A stretch of 64,000 bases of DNA from Streptococcus australis (lineage in GTDB: Bacteria > Bacillota > Bacilli > Lactobacillales > Streptococcaceae). Positions 37,526 through 46,636 of this stretch are shown one piece after another. A program made the translations under genes and the position numbers. The first letter of the stretch is position 1. Every line of letters starts with the position of its first letter. The notes under the pieces were generated by a model. It had not been told where the DNA came from and searched no databases. It saw only the letters and a list, made by a program, of their open reading frames with translations. The DNA is taken from positions 164,997-228,996 of the forward strand of contig NZ_JADNGY010000004.1 of NCBI RefSeq assembly GCF_015553625.1, read 5' to 3'.

Positions 37526-37668
37526 TTGTCAGATTCCTTCTGCTCTTTTTTCCCTTTAGTTGCTTCCTTCTTCGCCTCTGGGAAAGTGGCTTGAGGGGGA
37601 TCTGGGAAAACGGCAAATTCCTCAAAGAGTTTGTCTAAATCGTCTGTTTTTGAAAATTTAATCGCCAT
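37522..37668 (-). CDS. SPJ_0845-family small protein
   Basis: 48 residues, charged, no membrane segment: MAIKFSKTDD, then LDKLFEEFAVFPDPP, ending in a Lys/Glu-rich tail KKEQKESDK. AAGGAGA precedes the ATG at ideal spacing and the stop overlaps the permease start by four bases (ATGA), which makes it very likely a real translated gene. It resembles the streptococcal SPJ_0845 family of unknown function. Its tight linkage suggests a regulatory or accessory role for the UPF0718/TIGR03943 pair. Confidence 0.8.
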   Translation of the reverse strand: MAIKFSKTDDLDKLFEEFAVFPDPPQATFPEAKKEATKGKKEQKESDK

Positions 37669-37774
37669 GATAGGTCTCCTTATCTTTTTTTCTCATTATA
37701 TCAAATTCTCAAAAAAGAGGGGAAAATCAAGTCCAAAAACAGGATGAAAAAGCAGTATAGAAGGCCTTCTATGG

Positions 37775-37780
37775 TATAAT
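37775..37780 (+). promoter_or_regulatory. Extended -10 of tex, 7 nt from the ATG
   Basis: TGGTATAAT with TATAAT at 37775-37780; seven bases (AGAAGCT) then ATG. The transcript should begin at or next to the start codon. Confidence 0.6.
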
Positions 37781-37787
37781 AGAAGCT

Positions 37788-39914
37788 ATGGAAAAATATG
37801 AAAAAATAGCCCAGGAATTGGGCGTGAGTCTCAAACAAATTGATACTGTTTTGACCTTAACAGCAGAGGGATCCACCATCCCCTTTATTGCTCGGTATCG
37901 GAAAGATGCTACAGGGAATCTAGATGAAGTAGCCATCAAAGCCATTATCGATATGGACAAGTCTTTGACAGCCTTGGCTGATCGGAAAGAAACTGTCCTG
38001 GCTAAGATTGAAGAGCTTGGGAAACTCACCCCAGCCCTAAAAGAAGCGATTGAGCAAGCTGAAAAACTGGCAGATGTGGAAGAATTGTATCTTCCCTACA
38101 AGGAAAAACGCCGGACCAAGGCTACGATTGCGCGTGAGGCAGGCCTCTTACCGCTTGCTCGGATGATTTTGCAAGATCAAAAGGATTTGGAAACAGCAGC
38201 AGAGGAATTTTTATCTGAGGCTTTTCCAACTGTAAAAGATGCCATTTCTGGAGCAATCGATATTTTAGTCGAAGCCATTGCAGAAGACCCGCAATTGCGT
38301 AACCTCACTTACCAGGAGATTCGCAAACACTCCTTGATAACCTCTAGCTTGAAGGATGAGAGCAAAGACGAGAAGCAAGTCTTCCAGATTTATTATGATT
38401 TTTCTGAGAAGATTGCAAATATGCAGGGCTACCGGACTCTTGCCTTAAACCGTGGAGAGAAATTAGGAGTATTAAAGGTTGGATTTGAGCATCCTGTAGA
38501 CCGTTTGATTCGTCATTTTGAAGCCCGATTTAAATCGAAAAATGGCTACATCGAAGAAGTTATCAGCCAGGCTCTGAAAAAGAAGATGCTACCAGCTATG
38601 GAGCGTCGGATTCGGACAGAATTGACAGAAGTGGCAGAAGATGGGGCCATTCAACTTTTCTCTGAAAATCTTCGTCACCTCTTGTTGATTGCTCCCCTCA
38701 AAGGGCGCGTGGTATTGGGCTTCGACCCAGCTTTCCGGACAGGAGCCAAGTTGGCTGTTGTCGATCAGACAGGAAAGATGTTGACCACTCAGGTGATTTA
38801 TCCTGTTGCACCAGCTAAACCAGCACAAATTGAGGCGGCGAAAGAAGAGCTGAAGCGTTTGATTCGTGAATACGGCGTAGAAATTATTGCGATTGGGAAT
38901 GGGACGGCTAGTCGAGAAAGCGAAGCCTTTGTTGCGGAAGTTCTCAAGGAAGTTCCAAATGTAAGTTATGTCATTGTGAATGAGAGTGGTGCATCTGTCT
39001 ATTCAGCTAGTGAATTGGCCCGCCATGAGTTTCCAGAATTGACGGTTGAAAAGCGCTCAGCCATCTCCATTGCGCGTCGTTTGCAGGATCCACTGGCTGA
39101 GTTGGTCAAGATTGATCCAAAATCAATTGGAGTTGGTCAGTACCAGCACGATGTCAGTCAAAAGAAATTGTCTGAGAGCCTTGACTTTGTTGTCGATACT
39201 GTGGTGAACCAAGTTGGTGTAAACATTAACACCGCTAGTCCAGCTCTTTTGTCTCACGTGGCCGGTCTCAATAAAACCATTTCTGAAAATATCGTGAAGT
39301 ACCGGGAAGAAGAAGGACTGATTACTTCACGCGCACAGATTAAAAAGGTTCCTCGTCTGGGGGCGAAGGCCTTTGAACAAGCAGCTGGTTTCTTACGGAT
39401 TCCAGAAAGTGAGAATTTCCTTGATCGGACCGGGGTCCATCCAGAAAGTTACCCTGCAGTGAAAAAGCTCTTTACCTTACTTGGAATCACGGAGATGGAT
39501 GAAGAAGCCCAAGCCAAATTGAAACAAATTGATACGGTTTCTATGGCCCAGGAACTTGAAATTGGTCCGGAAACCTTGAAAGATATTGTGGCGGATCTTC
39601 TCAAGCCAGGTCGCGATTTACGTGATTCTTTTGATGCTCCCGTCCTTCGCCAGGATGTTCTTGATTTGAAAGACTTGAAGATTGGTCAAAAACTAGAAGG
39701 AGTTGTCCGCAATGTTGTTGACTTTGGAGCCTTTGTCGATATTGGGATTCATGAAGATGGTTTGATCCACATTTCACAGATGAGTCAGCAATTTATCAAG
39801 CATCCAAGTCAAGTTGTTTCAGTTGGCGACCTAGTGACCGTTTGGGTCTACAAGATTGATTTAGAACGGGAAAAAGTGAATCTTTCCCTCTTGGCACCAC
39901 ATGAATCTGACTAA
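37788..39914 (+). CDS. tex: Tex-family S1 RNA-binding protein
   Basis: 708 residues. N-terminal helical domain (1-190), YqgF/RNase H-like domain (about 300-430, [18 protein letters not shown]), helix-hairpin-helix repeats (about 480-560, [17 protein letters not shown] region) and C-terminal S1 domain (about 630-700, [16 protein letters not shown]). Tex is a conserved transcription/RNA factor affecting toxin expression and stress in other bacteria. No Shine-Dalgarno is seen; the -10 lies 7 nt from the ATG. It overlaps sprT by 14 nt. Confidence 0.94.
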   Translation: MEKYEKIAQELGVSLKQIDTVLTLTAEGSTIPFIARYRKDATGNLDEVAIKAIIDMDKSLTALADRKETVLAKIEELGKLTPALKEAIEQAEKLADVEELYLPYKEKRRTKATIAREAGLLPLARMILQDQKDLETAAEEFLSEAFPTVKDAISGAIDILVEAIAEDPQLRNLTYQEIRKHSLITSSLKDESKDEKQVFQIYYDFSEKIANMQGYRTLALNRGEKLGVLKVGFEHPVDRLIRHFEARFKSKNGYIEEVISQALKKKMLPAMERRIRTELTEVAEDGAIQLFSENLRHLLLIAPLKGRVVLGFDPAFRTGAKLAVVDQTGKMLTTQVIYPVAPAKPAQIEAAKEELKRLIREYGVEIIAIGNGTASRESEAFVAEVLKEVPNVSYVIVNESGASVYSASELARHEFPELTVEKRSAISIARRLQDPLAELVKIDPKSIGVGQYQHDVSQKKLSESLDFVVDTVVNQVGVNINTASPALLSHVAGLNKTISENIVKYREEEGLITSRAQIKKVPRLGAKAFEQAAGFLRIPESENFLDRTGVHPESYPAVKKLFTLLGITEMDEEAQAKLKQIDTVSMAQELEIGPETLKDIVADLLKPGRDLRDSFDAPVLRQDVLDLKDLKIGQKLEGVVRNVVDFGAFVDIGIHEDGLIHISQMSQQFIKHPSQVVSVGDLVTVWVYKIDLEREKVNLSLLAPHESD

Positions 39915-40353
39915 ATACGTTCAAGAAGTATCGCTGGAAGATTTTGGTCACCCTTTTCTTCACCAAGCGATCTGGAACCCTCGCTTGCGTTCGACCGGCG
40001 GTCGCTTCTTTCCTAAAGATGGTCATCTGGATTTCAATCCTAGAATCCTAGAAAGATTTGGCTGGGAGATTTTTCGAAAGATTGTCCGTCATGAGTTGTG
40101 TCACTACCATCTCTACTATATGAAAAAGGGCTATCGCCACCAGGATCAAGATTTCAAGGCCTTACTCAAAAAGGTAGACGGCTTGCGGTATGCCCCTTCA
40201 GTTGATAAGGGAAACTATAAGATTTATGTTTGTACGAGCTGTGGGCAAGAATTCAGGAGAAAGCGGCAGATTGATCTGCAAAAGTACCGCTGTGGTCGGT
40301 GTCGAGGACTACTTAAGTATCAAGGGACAATTGATCCAGGAAATCGGCCTTGA
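39901..40353 (+). CDS. SprT-like zinc metalloprotease family protein
   Basis: 150 residues. HELCH (64-68) fits the HExxH zinc site, and a zinc ribbon follows with C111, C114, C131 and C134. SprT/Spartan domains are linked to DNA-protein crosslink repair in eukaryotes; bacterial roles are uncertain. The start lies inside the tex 3' end, so it is coupled to tex. Confidence 0.88.
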   Translation: MNLTKYVQEVSLEDFGHPFLHQAIWNPRLRSTGGRFFPKDGHLDFNPRILERFGWEIFRKIVRHELCHYHLYYMKKGYRHQDQDFKALLKKVDGLRYAPSVDKGNYKIYVCTSCGQEFRRKRQIDLQKYRCGRCRGLLKYQGTIDPGNRP

Positions 40354-40413
40354 GTCGGATGACAGTGACTTGATTTCGGGATATACTGTTCTAAAATAAT
40401 AGGAGGTATGCCC

Positions 40414-40689
40414 TTGAATCCAACTTTTTATAAATTACGTCGAGGCAGAATCGTTTTCGGAGTATTTGCTGGACTAGCGGATCGATTTGGGCTCGATGCA
40501 AACCTATTGCGTTTTCTCTTTGTGCTCTTTAGTATCTTTCATGCTTATGGGCTTGTAGGCTTGGCTATTTATTGCCTATGTGCCTTCTCCTTGCCGTATA
40601 AAGAAGATCTTGAAAGAGAAAAGTATGGCCTCGGACCTCGCAAACGGAAGGATGCACAAGTAATCAAAGACGATGATCCATTCTTTTAA
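40414..40689 (+). CDS. PspC-domain membrane protein
   Basis: 91 residues. PspC domain (phage-shock/LiaY type) with FYKLRRGRIVFGVFAGLADRFG, then a membrane helix (about 38-62) and a charged tail. AGGAGG at 40401-40406 is only one base from an ATG at 40408 but seven bases from the in-frame TTG at 40414, and homologues begin MN-FYK, so TTG is the likelier start. It probably responds to envelope stress. Confidence 0.8.
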   Translation: MNPTFYKLRRGRIVFGVFAGLADRFGLDANLLRFLFVLFSIFHAYGLVGLAIYCLCAFSLPYKEDLEREKYGLGPRKRKDAQVIKDDDPFF

Positions 40690-40716
40690 AGAATTTTCAT
40701 GAATCGAATAAGAATG

Positions 40717-40892
40717 TGAGGCTGGGACAAAAGTCCTAGCCTCTCAATTGTCTTTGGATTATCGAGCAAGACGCAGTGGTTGAGTGAGCTCTACTACGCT
40801 GATTTCATCAGCTTTTACAGCCCTACTCAACTGTGCGGAGGTGGGACGACGAAATCGAATTCTAACGAATTACCGATTTCTGTCCCACTCTC
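40717..40892 (-). repeat. Dispersed three-hairpin repeat, copy C
   Basis: Reverse copy after the pspC-type gene. Reads GTGAGGCTGGGAC through to GTCCCACTCTCATC and eight T, so it can terminate transcription rightwards. Hairpin II GAGTGAGCTC / GAGTAGGGCT arms differ slightly from other copies. Confidence 0.85.
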
Positions 40893-41049
40893 ATCTTTTT
40901 TTTCAAATGAAGAAACGATAGAAATATGGGATAACAAGGATAAAGAGAAACATCAAAGAGTACTGGAATGAGTGTGAGAATAATAGCATCAGTTTTGATA
41001 CTAAAAAAAGATGCTTGAGCAAGTCTTACCTGGGATAATTTGCTATAAT
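40893..41049 (+). promoter_or_regulatory. Spacer and hprK promoter
   Basis: No gene seen. An extended -10 TGCTATAAT (TATAAT 41044-41049) lies 30 bp before hprK; no clear -35. Confidence 0.5.
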
Positions 41050-41078
41050 AGTAAGAGAAAACAAAAAGGGAGAAGCCT

Positions 41079-42011
41079 ATGGCAATAACAGTCCGAGATT
41101 TAATTGATAAGCTTCGTTTGAAGGTTGTGTACGGCAATGAAAGCCTATTTGAAAAAGAAATCACAACGGCAGATATTTCACGTCCTGGACTTGAAATGAC
41201 AGGATATTTTGATTACTATACTCCAGAACGAATTCAATTGGTTGGGATGAAAGAGTGGTCTTACCTCATCAAGATGACCTCCCACAATCGTCACCAAGTT
41301 TTGAGAAAGATGTTCCAGCCGGAAACACCGGTACTCATCATCGCGCGGGATCTAGAGGTTCCTGAAGAAATGCTCCGTGCTGCAGAGGAAAAGCAAATCG
41401 CGATTTTAAGCAGTCGCGTTCCAACTAGTCGCCTATCTGGTGAACTATCAAGCTACCTAGATTCTCTCCTTGCGGAAAGAACTAGTGTCCATGGTGTCTT
41501 GATGGATATCTATGGCATGGGGGTTCTGATCCAAGGAGATAGTGGAATCGGGAAGAGTGAGACTGGTTTAGAGCTCGTCAAACGAGGGCATCGTTTGGTA
41601 GCAGATGACCGGGTAGATGTCTTCGCCCGTGATGAGATGACCTTGTGGGGTGAGCCTGCTGAAATTCTACGTCATATGCTAGAGATTCGGGGAGTAGGGA
41701 TCATTGATGTTATGAGTCTCTATGGTGCCAGTGCTGTGAAAGATTCTTCACAGGTTCAAATCGCGGTCTATTTAGAAAACTACACCAAGGAACAAACCTA
41801 CGATCGTCTTGGCAATAATGCAGAAGAAATTGAGTTCTGTGGAGTGACTATTCCAAGAATTCGCATCCCTGTTAAGACAGGTCGCAATATTTCCGTTGTC
41901 ATTGAGGCAGCAGCAATGAACTACCGCGCCAAAGAAATGGGATATGATGCTACTAAAACCTTTGAAGATCGATTGACCCAGTTGATTGATCAGAATGAGG
42001 TGAAAGTATGA
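41079..42011 (+). CDS. hprK: HPr kinase/phosphorylase
   Basis: 310 residues. N-terminal domain (1-130), Walker A GDSGIGKS (153-160), the HPrK signature [15 protein letters not shown], and C-terminal [13 protein letters not shown]. It phosphorylates HPr on Ser46 when glycolytic intermediates are high, forming the CcpA co-repressor. GGGAGAAG precedes the ATG. First gene of hprK-lgt-DUF948-YtxH. Confidence 0.96.
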   Translation: MAITVRDLIDKLRLKVVYGNESLFEKEITTADISRPGLEMTGYFDYYTPERIQLVGMKEWSYLIKMTSHNRHQVLRKMFQPETPVLIIARDLEVPEEMLRAAEEKQIAILSSRVPTSRLSGELSSYLDSLLAERTSVHGVLMDIYGMGVLIQGDSGIGKSETGLELVKRGHRLVADDRVDVFARDEMTLWGEPAEILRHMLEIRGVGIIDVMSLYGASAVKDSSQVQIAVYLENYTKEQTYDRLGNNAEEIEFCGVTIPRIRIPVKTGRNISVVIEAAAMNYRAKEMGYDATKTFEDRLTQLIDQNEVKV

Positions 42012-42790
42012 ATCCAGTAGCCATTCAACTTGGTCCCTTTAGCATTCGCTGGTATGCGATTTGTATCGTCCTCGGTCTCCTTTTGGCGGTTATCCTGTCT
42101 ATGAAAGAAGCCCCTCGTAAAGGGATAGAGTCAGACGATATTATTGATTTCATTCTGATTGCTTTTCCAGTAGCGATCATAGGGGCCCGTCTTTACTATG
42201 TTATTTTTCAATGGTCTTATTACAGGGAACACCCAGGAGAGATTTTTGCCGTATGGAACGGTGGGATTGCTATCTATGGTGGACTCCTGGCAGGGGCTCT
42301 AGTCCTCTACCTATTTTCACGCAGTCGTTTGATTGACCCAGTTGATTTTTTAGATATCGCTGCACCGAGTGTCATGATTGCTCAAAGTATTGGCCGTTGG
42401 GGCAATTTTGTTAACCAAGAAGCCTACGGAGCCATTGTTAAGAATTTAGATTATTTACCTTCTTTCATTCGGAATCAGATGTTTATTGATGGACATTACC
42501 GTCAACCGACCTTCTTATATGAATCTTGTTGGAACTTGCTTGGTTTTGTGCTGATTCTTTACTTGCGTCGTCGTCCGAAACTGTTGAGAAAGGGCGAAAT
42601 TACTGCTTTCTATCTAATCTGGTATGGCTTTGGTCGAATGATTATTGAAGGAATGCGGACAGATAGCTTGATGTTTTTGGGAATTCGAGTTTCACAATGG
42701 CTTTCCCTGGTCCTCATCCTGCTTGGAATCAGCATCATGATCTATCAACGAAAAAAGAATGCACCATTTTATAGAACGGAAATAGATTAA
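42008..42790 (+). CDS. lgt: Prolipoprotein diacylglyceryl transferase
   Basis: 260 residues, seven membrane segments. Transfers diacylglycerol from phosphatidylglycerol to the lipobox cysteine of prolipoproteins. The family signature [13 protein letters not shown] (about 130-142) and the N-terminal [11 protein letters not shown] are intact. ATGA overlap with hprK, an arrangement conserved across firmicutes. Confidence 0.95.
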   Translation: MNPVAIQLGPFSIRWYAICIVLGLLLAVILSMKEAPRKGIESDDIIDFILIAFPVAIIGARLYYVIFQWSYYREHPGEIFAVWNGGIAIYGGLLAGALVLYLFSRSRLIDPVDFLDIAAPSVMIAQSIGRWGNFVNQEAYGAIVKNLDYLPSFIRNQMFIDGHYRQPTFLYESCWNLLGFVLILYLRRRPKLLRKGEITAFYLIWYGFGRMIIEGMRTDSLMFLGIRVSQWLSLVLILLGISIMIYQRKKNAPFYRTEID

Positions 42791-42801
42791 GGAGAAAAGA
42801 A

Positions 42802-43185
42802 ATGTTTATTGAAATTGCCTATGGGCTTTTAGGGTTAGCTTTAGTAGTTTTGGTCATCTACTTGATTATCTTGTTTTCAAAGATTGGAAAAGTTGTAGAT
42901 GAGACTCAAGTAACGATTAAGACCTTGACATCAGATGTAAATGTAACCTTACACCAAACCAATGAGTTGTTAGCAAAAGTGAATGTTTTGACAGAAGATT
43001 TGAATCAAAAAGTTGCAACCATTGATCCACTCTTCACAGCAGTGGCAGATTTATCTGTATCTGTGTCGGATCTGAATGATCAAGCACGTCAGATTAGCAA
43101 AAAAGCTGTCGTTGTTGGTGGAAAGACTGTTAAAACATCCGTCGGATTAAAAGCAGCTCGCATGGCTATGAAATTATTTAAATAA
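42802..43185 (+). CDS. DUF948-family membrane-anchored protein
   Basis: 127 residues: one N-terminal membrane helix (about 4-27), then a long heptad-rich region (VDETQVTIKTLTSDVNVTL and onward), a classic DUF948 layout. General-stress type protein of unknown function. It starts 11 bp after lgt, with GGAGAAAAG upstream. Confidence 0.85.
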   Translation: MFIEIAYGLLGLALVVLVIYLIILFSKIGKVVDETQVTIKTLTSDVNVTLHQTNELLAKVNVLTEDLNQKVATIDPLFTAVADLSVSVSDLNDQARQISKKAVVVGGKTVKTSVGLKAARMAMKLFK

Positions 43186-43200
43186 GAAAAGAGGTACCTT

Positions 43201-43671
43201 ATGGGACGTTTATCATCATTATTAATTGGAACGATCACTGGCGCATCCGCAGCCTACTTCCTGACAACCAAAAAAGGGAAAGAGTTGACTGGTAAAGTCA
43301 AAGGTTTTGTAAAAGAATACCAAGAGAATCCACAAGAAGTTCATGATTCTGTGAAACAATCTGCAATGGAACTATCCAAGCAAGCATCAGACGCTATTCA
43401 GCAAACCAAGGAAAAAGTTGAAAGTGGCGAGATCAACAAAGACACTGTTATCGAGACAGTGAAAGATAAGACGCAGGATGTGGTAGAATTTTCACAAGAT
43501 GCTATCCAAACGATTAAGGAAAAAATCCAGCAAAAGACCGGCAATCAAGCAAGTCCTTTCCAGCCTAAACAGGAAAAAGAAAGTGAAGAGATTGTCCTGG
43601 AATTAGAAGAAGAAACAGCTCTTCCAGGAGTTGAAGAAGAACTCAAAGAAACAGCTGTAGAAGAAGAATAA
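43201..43671 (+). CDS. YtxH-like protein
   Basis: 156 residues: a short hydrophobic segment at the N-terminus with the YtxH GTITGASAAYFLTTKKGKE region, a helical Lys/Glu/Gln-rich middle with VKDKTQDVVEF, and a very acidic tail ending in EEE. Relatives of B. subtilis YtxH are envelope-stress proteins of unknown mechanism. Pairs with the DUF948 protein in the same operon. Confidence 0.82.
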   Translation: MGRLSSLLIGTITGASAAYFLTTKKGKELTGKVKGFVKEYQENPQEVHDSVKQSAMELSKQASDAIQQTKEKVESGEINKDTVIETVKDKTQDVVEFSQDAIQTIKEKIQQKTGNQASPFQPKQEKESEEIVLELEEETALPGVEEELKETAVEEE

Positions 43672-43678
43672 AAATAAT

Positions 43679-43699
43679 CCCTCACCATTTGGTGAGGGA
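43679..43699 (+). terminator. Hairpin after the hprK operon
   Basis: CCCTCACCA-TT-TGGTGAGGG, with only a weak T tract (ATTTCTCTT), so termination may be partial. Confidence 0.55.
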
Positions 43700-43736
43700 T
43701 TTCTCTTATGAACTGGCAAACTAGAATGAGAAATGC

Positions 43737-43759
43737 CAAAAAGCCTCCCGAAGGAGGCT
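43737..43759 (-). terminator. Terminator of the DUF3270 gene
   Basis: On the minus strand AGCCTCC-TTCG-GGAGGCT followed by TTTTT. Confidence 0.8.
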
Positions 43760-43771
43760 AAAAAATCAATC

Positions 43772-44068
43772 TTAGTCCTTTTTCCGTTTTAACTGGAAAA
43801 TGCGGAAAGCTTGGATACTTCCCAAACTACAAGCGATTGCTGAGGCAAAAGCAAAGAAAGTATTCATCTTCATTGATAAAAAGATGAAACTAAATAAAAC
43901 AGTTAAGACACAAAACACAGCAATATTAAGGAAAAATAGTAGCTCACTTAATTGAGGAGCTGGTTCAGTATCAATGTTAAAATCATAATTAGTTGTTGTA
44001 TTCTCTTGTTGAAGGGGAATTTCGACATAGTCGTATTCTTCAACAACTCTAAGTTTTCTTACGGGCAT
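43772..44068 (-). CDS. DUF3270-family small membrane protein
   Basis: 98 residues: a soluble acidic N-terminus starting MPVRKLRVVEEYDYVEIP, then two membrane helices (about 45-63 and 68-86) and a Lys/Arg end. This is a streptococcal family of unknown function. GGAGAGAG precedes the ATG. Monocistronic and divergent from the U32 gene. Confidence 0.8.
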   Translation of the reverse strand: MPVRKLRVVEEYDYVEIPLQQENTTTNYDFNIDTEPAPQLSELLFFLNIAVFCVLTVLFSFIFLSMKMNTFFAFASAIACSLGSIQAFRIFQLKRKKD

Positions 44069-44186
44069 ATTTCTCTCTCCTAACAGTACTCTATTATTTT
44101 AACACGTTTTCAAGCACAGAAATGTTACAAAACTGTTACAATTTTTACAAAATTAAGAAATTTGAAGAGCAAAAATACTTTTTTGG

Positions 44187-44192
44187 TATAAT
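44187..44192 (+). promoter_or_regulatory. Extended -10 of U32 gene, 7 nt from the ATG
   Basis: TGGTATAAT with TATAAT at 44187-44192; seven bases (AGTTTTC) then ATG, no ribosome binding site. A leaderless mRNA is predicted. Confidence 0.65.
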
Positions 44193-44199
44193 AGTTTTC

Positions 44200-45129
44200 A
44201 TGAATAAGATAATTATTACAGCTACAGCTGAAAGTATTGAACAGGTTCAAGCCCTTCTAGAAGCAGGGGTAGACCGTATTTATGTTGGTGAAAAAGATTA
44301 TGGATTACGACTTCCTCATACTTTCTCGTATGACGAATTAAGTCGAATTTCTGATCTAGTCCATGCAGCAGGAAAAGAATTGACAGTGGCTGTCAATGCC
44401 TTGATGCATCAAGATATGATGGATCATATCAAACCATTTTTAGATTTCCTTGCATCGATTAACGTCGATTATATCACGGTGGGGGATGCAGGTGTCTTTT
44501 ATGTCTTGAAGCGGGATGGCTACAACTTTAAAACCATTTATGATGCTTCTACCATGGTGACAAGTAGCCGTCAAATCAATTTCTGGGGACAAAAGGCTGG
44601 TGTTTCTGAAGCTGTTCTTGCTCGAGAAATCCCATCTGCAGAGCTTTTCAAGATGCCAGAAATCTTAGAGATTCCTGCTGAAGTATTGGTCTATGGGGCT
44701 AGTGTAATTCACCATTCAAAACGACCTCTTCTGCAGAATTATTATAATTTTACTCACATCGATGACGAAAAGACGAGAGAGCGCGATCTCTTTCTGGCAG
44801 AGCCTGGGGATCCAGATAGCCATTACTCTATTTTTGAAGATAAACATGGAACTCATATTTTTGCCAACAATGATTTGGATTTGATGACCAAATTGTCTGA
44901 GTTAGTTGAACATGGATTTACTCATTGGAAGTTAGAGGGGATTTATACACCTGGTCAAAACTTTGTGGAAATTGCCAAGTGTTTTGTGAAAGCACGGGAG
45001 CTCTTGGAAGCTGGAACCTTCACTTCGGACCAGGCCTTCCTATTGGATGAACAGATTCACCAATTGCATCCCAAGAATCGCTTCCTCGATACTGGATTTT
45101 ATGACTACGATCCAGACATGGTTAAATAA
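44200..45129 (+). CDS. U32-family protein lacking signature cysteines
   Basis: 309 residues with the U32 barrel: MNKIIITATAESIEQVQALLEAGVDRIYVG, VTVAVNALMHQ-type region, and HWKLEGIYTPGQNFVEIA near the end. In typical U32 proteins the signature has two cysteines (G-x-C-x4-G-x-C) that help bind a 4Fe-4S cluster. Here that region reads YGASVIHHSKRPLLQNYY, with Val and Pro in their place; only one Cys is in the last 60 residues. So it probably lacks a cluster. The promoter and start at 44200 are explained above; an upstream in-frame TTG at 44122 lies before the promoter. A second U32 gene follows about 160 bp on, hence likely a functional pair. Confidence 0.82.
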   Translation: MNKIIITATAESIEQVQALLEAGVDRIYVGEKDYGLRLPHTFSYDELSRISDLVHAAGKELTVAVNALMHQDMMDHIKPFLDFLASINVDYITVGDAGVFYVLKRDGYNFKTIYDASTMVTSSRQINFWGQKAGVSEAVLAREIPSAELFKMPEILEIPAEVLVYGASVIHHSKRPLLQNYYNFTHIDDEKTRERDLFLAEPGDPDSHYSIFEDKHGTHIFANNDLDLMTKLSELVEHGFTHWKLEGIYTPGQNFVEIAKCFVKARELLEAGTFTSDQAFLLDEQIHQLHPKNRFLDTGFYDYDPDMVK

Positions 45130-45140
45130 AGGAGAAAAGC

Positions 45141-45176
45141 CTGCCAGGAGTGCGGGCCTTCCTTTTTGATGATGGT
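45141..45176 (+). terminator. Possible terminator between the U32 genes
   Basis: GCCTGC / GCGGGC stem followed by CTTCCTTTTT; a short stem, so weak. Confidence 0.4.
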
Positions 45177-45291
45177 AAAGAATGAGAATTGTCAAAACAA
45201 TTCCCAAACCATTGCCTTTCGACTGGATTTGCTATAAAATAGACAAGATTGATAATCTAACTAATATACTTGTAATATACTAGGAGATATG

Positions 45292-46578
45292 ATGACAAAA
45301 CAATTGAAACGTCCAGAGGTTTTATCCCCCGCTGGAACTTTAGAAAAACTAAAAGTCGCTGTTCGCTATGGTGCGGATGCTGTCTTTATCGGTGGGCAGG
45401 CCTATGGTCTTCGTAGCCGTGCAGGAAACTTCACCTTTGAGCAAATGGAAGAAGGAGTCCAATTTGCGGCTAAGTATGGAGCCAAGGTCTATGTTGCGGC
45501 CAATATGGTCATGCACGAAGGCAATGAAGTAGGAGCTGGAGAATGGTTCCGTCGTTTACGGGATATCGGAATCGCAGCGGTCATTGTTTCAGACCCTGCC
45601 TTGATTACCATCGCAGCGACTGAAGCGCCAGGTTTGGAAATTCACCTTTCTACGCAAGCTAGTGCTACCAACTATGAGACCCTTGAGTTTTGGAAAGATT
45701 TGGGCTTGACACGGGTCGTTTTGGCTCGTGAAGTTTCGATGGAAGAACTAGCTGAGATTCGTAAGCGGACGGACGTTGAGATTGAAGCCTTTGTTCACGG
45801 AGCGATGTGTATTTCCTACTCTGGTCGTTGTACCCTGTCCAATCATATGAGTATGCGGGATGCTAACCGTGGTGGCTGTTCCCAATCTTGCCGCTGGAAG
45901 TATGATCTCTACGATATGCCATTTGGGCAAGAACGCAAGAGTCTCAAAGGGGAAATCCCTGAAGAGTTTTCGATGTCAGCTGTGGATATGTCGATGATTG
46001 ACCATATCCCTGATATGATTGAAAATGGAGTGGACAGTCTTAAAATCGAAGGTCGCATGAAGTCCATTCACTATGTCTCTACCGTAACGAACTGTTACAA
46101 GGCAGCTGTTGATGCTTATTTGGAAAGTCCTGAGAAGTTCGAAGCCATTAAGCAAGATTTGATTGATGAGATGTGGAAAGTGGCCCAACGTGAGCTAGCG
46201 ACTGGTTTTTACTATGGTACTCCTTCAGAAAACGAGCAACTGTTTGGGGCTCGTCGGAAGATTCCAGAATACAAGTTTGTTGGAGAAGTGGTTGCCTATG
46301 ATGCGGACAAGCAAATTGCGACCATTCGTCAACGGAATGTCATCAACGAAGGGGACCAAGTGGAATTTTACGGACCTGGTTTCCGACATTTTGAAACAGT
46401 CATCGAAGATTTGCATGATGCCAAGGGCAATAAAATTGACCGAGCACCAAATCCGATGGAGTTATTGACCATTCATATGCCAACACCAGTTGAACCAGGT
46501 GATATGATCCGTGCTCTCAAAGAAGGCTTGATCAATCTCTATAAAGAAGATGGAACGAGTCAAACAGTTCGTGCCTAA
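45292..46578 (+). CDS. U32-family protein (RlhA/YhbU-type, Fe-S motif intact)
   Basis: 428 residues. Opens RPEVLSPAGTLEKLKVAVRYGADAV; the full U32 signature EAFVHGAMCISYSGRCTLS (about 161-179) is present, with two further cysteines in GGCSQSCRW, the set that binds 4Fe-4S in RlhA/UbiU. The C-terminal domain (about 330-428) is beta-rich. RlhA hydroxylates 23S rRNA; related proteins act in prephenate-dependent or ubiquinone hydroxylations, or are annotated as collagenases. I favour the ATG at 45292 (AGGAG five bases before) over 45289. Confidence 0.88.
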   Translation: MTKQLKRPEVLSPAGTLEKLKVAVRYGADAVFIGGQAYGLRSRAGNFTFEQMEEGVQFAAKYGAKVYVAANMVMHEGNEVGAGEWFRRLRDIGIAAVIVSDPALITIAATEAPGLEIHLSTQASATNYETLEFWKDLGLTRVVLAREVSMEELAEIRKRTDVEIEAFVHGAMCISYSGRCTLSNHMSMRDANRGGCSQSCRWKYDLYDMPFGQERKSLKGEIPEEFSMSAVDMSMIDHIPDMIENGVDSLKIEGRMKSIHYVSTVTNCYKAAVDAYLESPEKFEAIKQDLIDEMWKVAQRELATGFYYGTPSENEQLFGARRKIPEYKFVGEVVAYDADKQIATIRQRNVINEGDQVEFYGPGFRHFETVIEDLHDAKGNKIDRAPNPMELLTIHMPTPVEPGDMIRALKEGLINLYKEDGTSQTVRA

Positions 46579-46589
46579 AAAGTACAAGA

Positions 46590-46636
46590 AAAAAACACCG
46601 CATGCCTCCCTAGCTTGGAAGTTTACGGTGTTTTTT
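46590..46636. terminator. Terminator shared by U32 gene and the convergent gene
   Basis: AAAAAACACCG (46590-46600) pairs with CGGTGTTTTTT (46626-46636). Confidence 0.82.
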
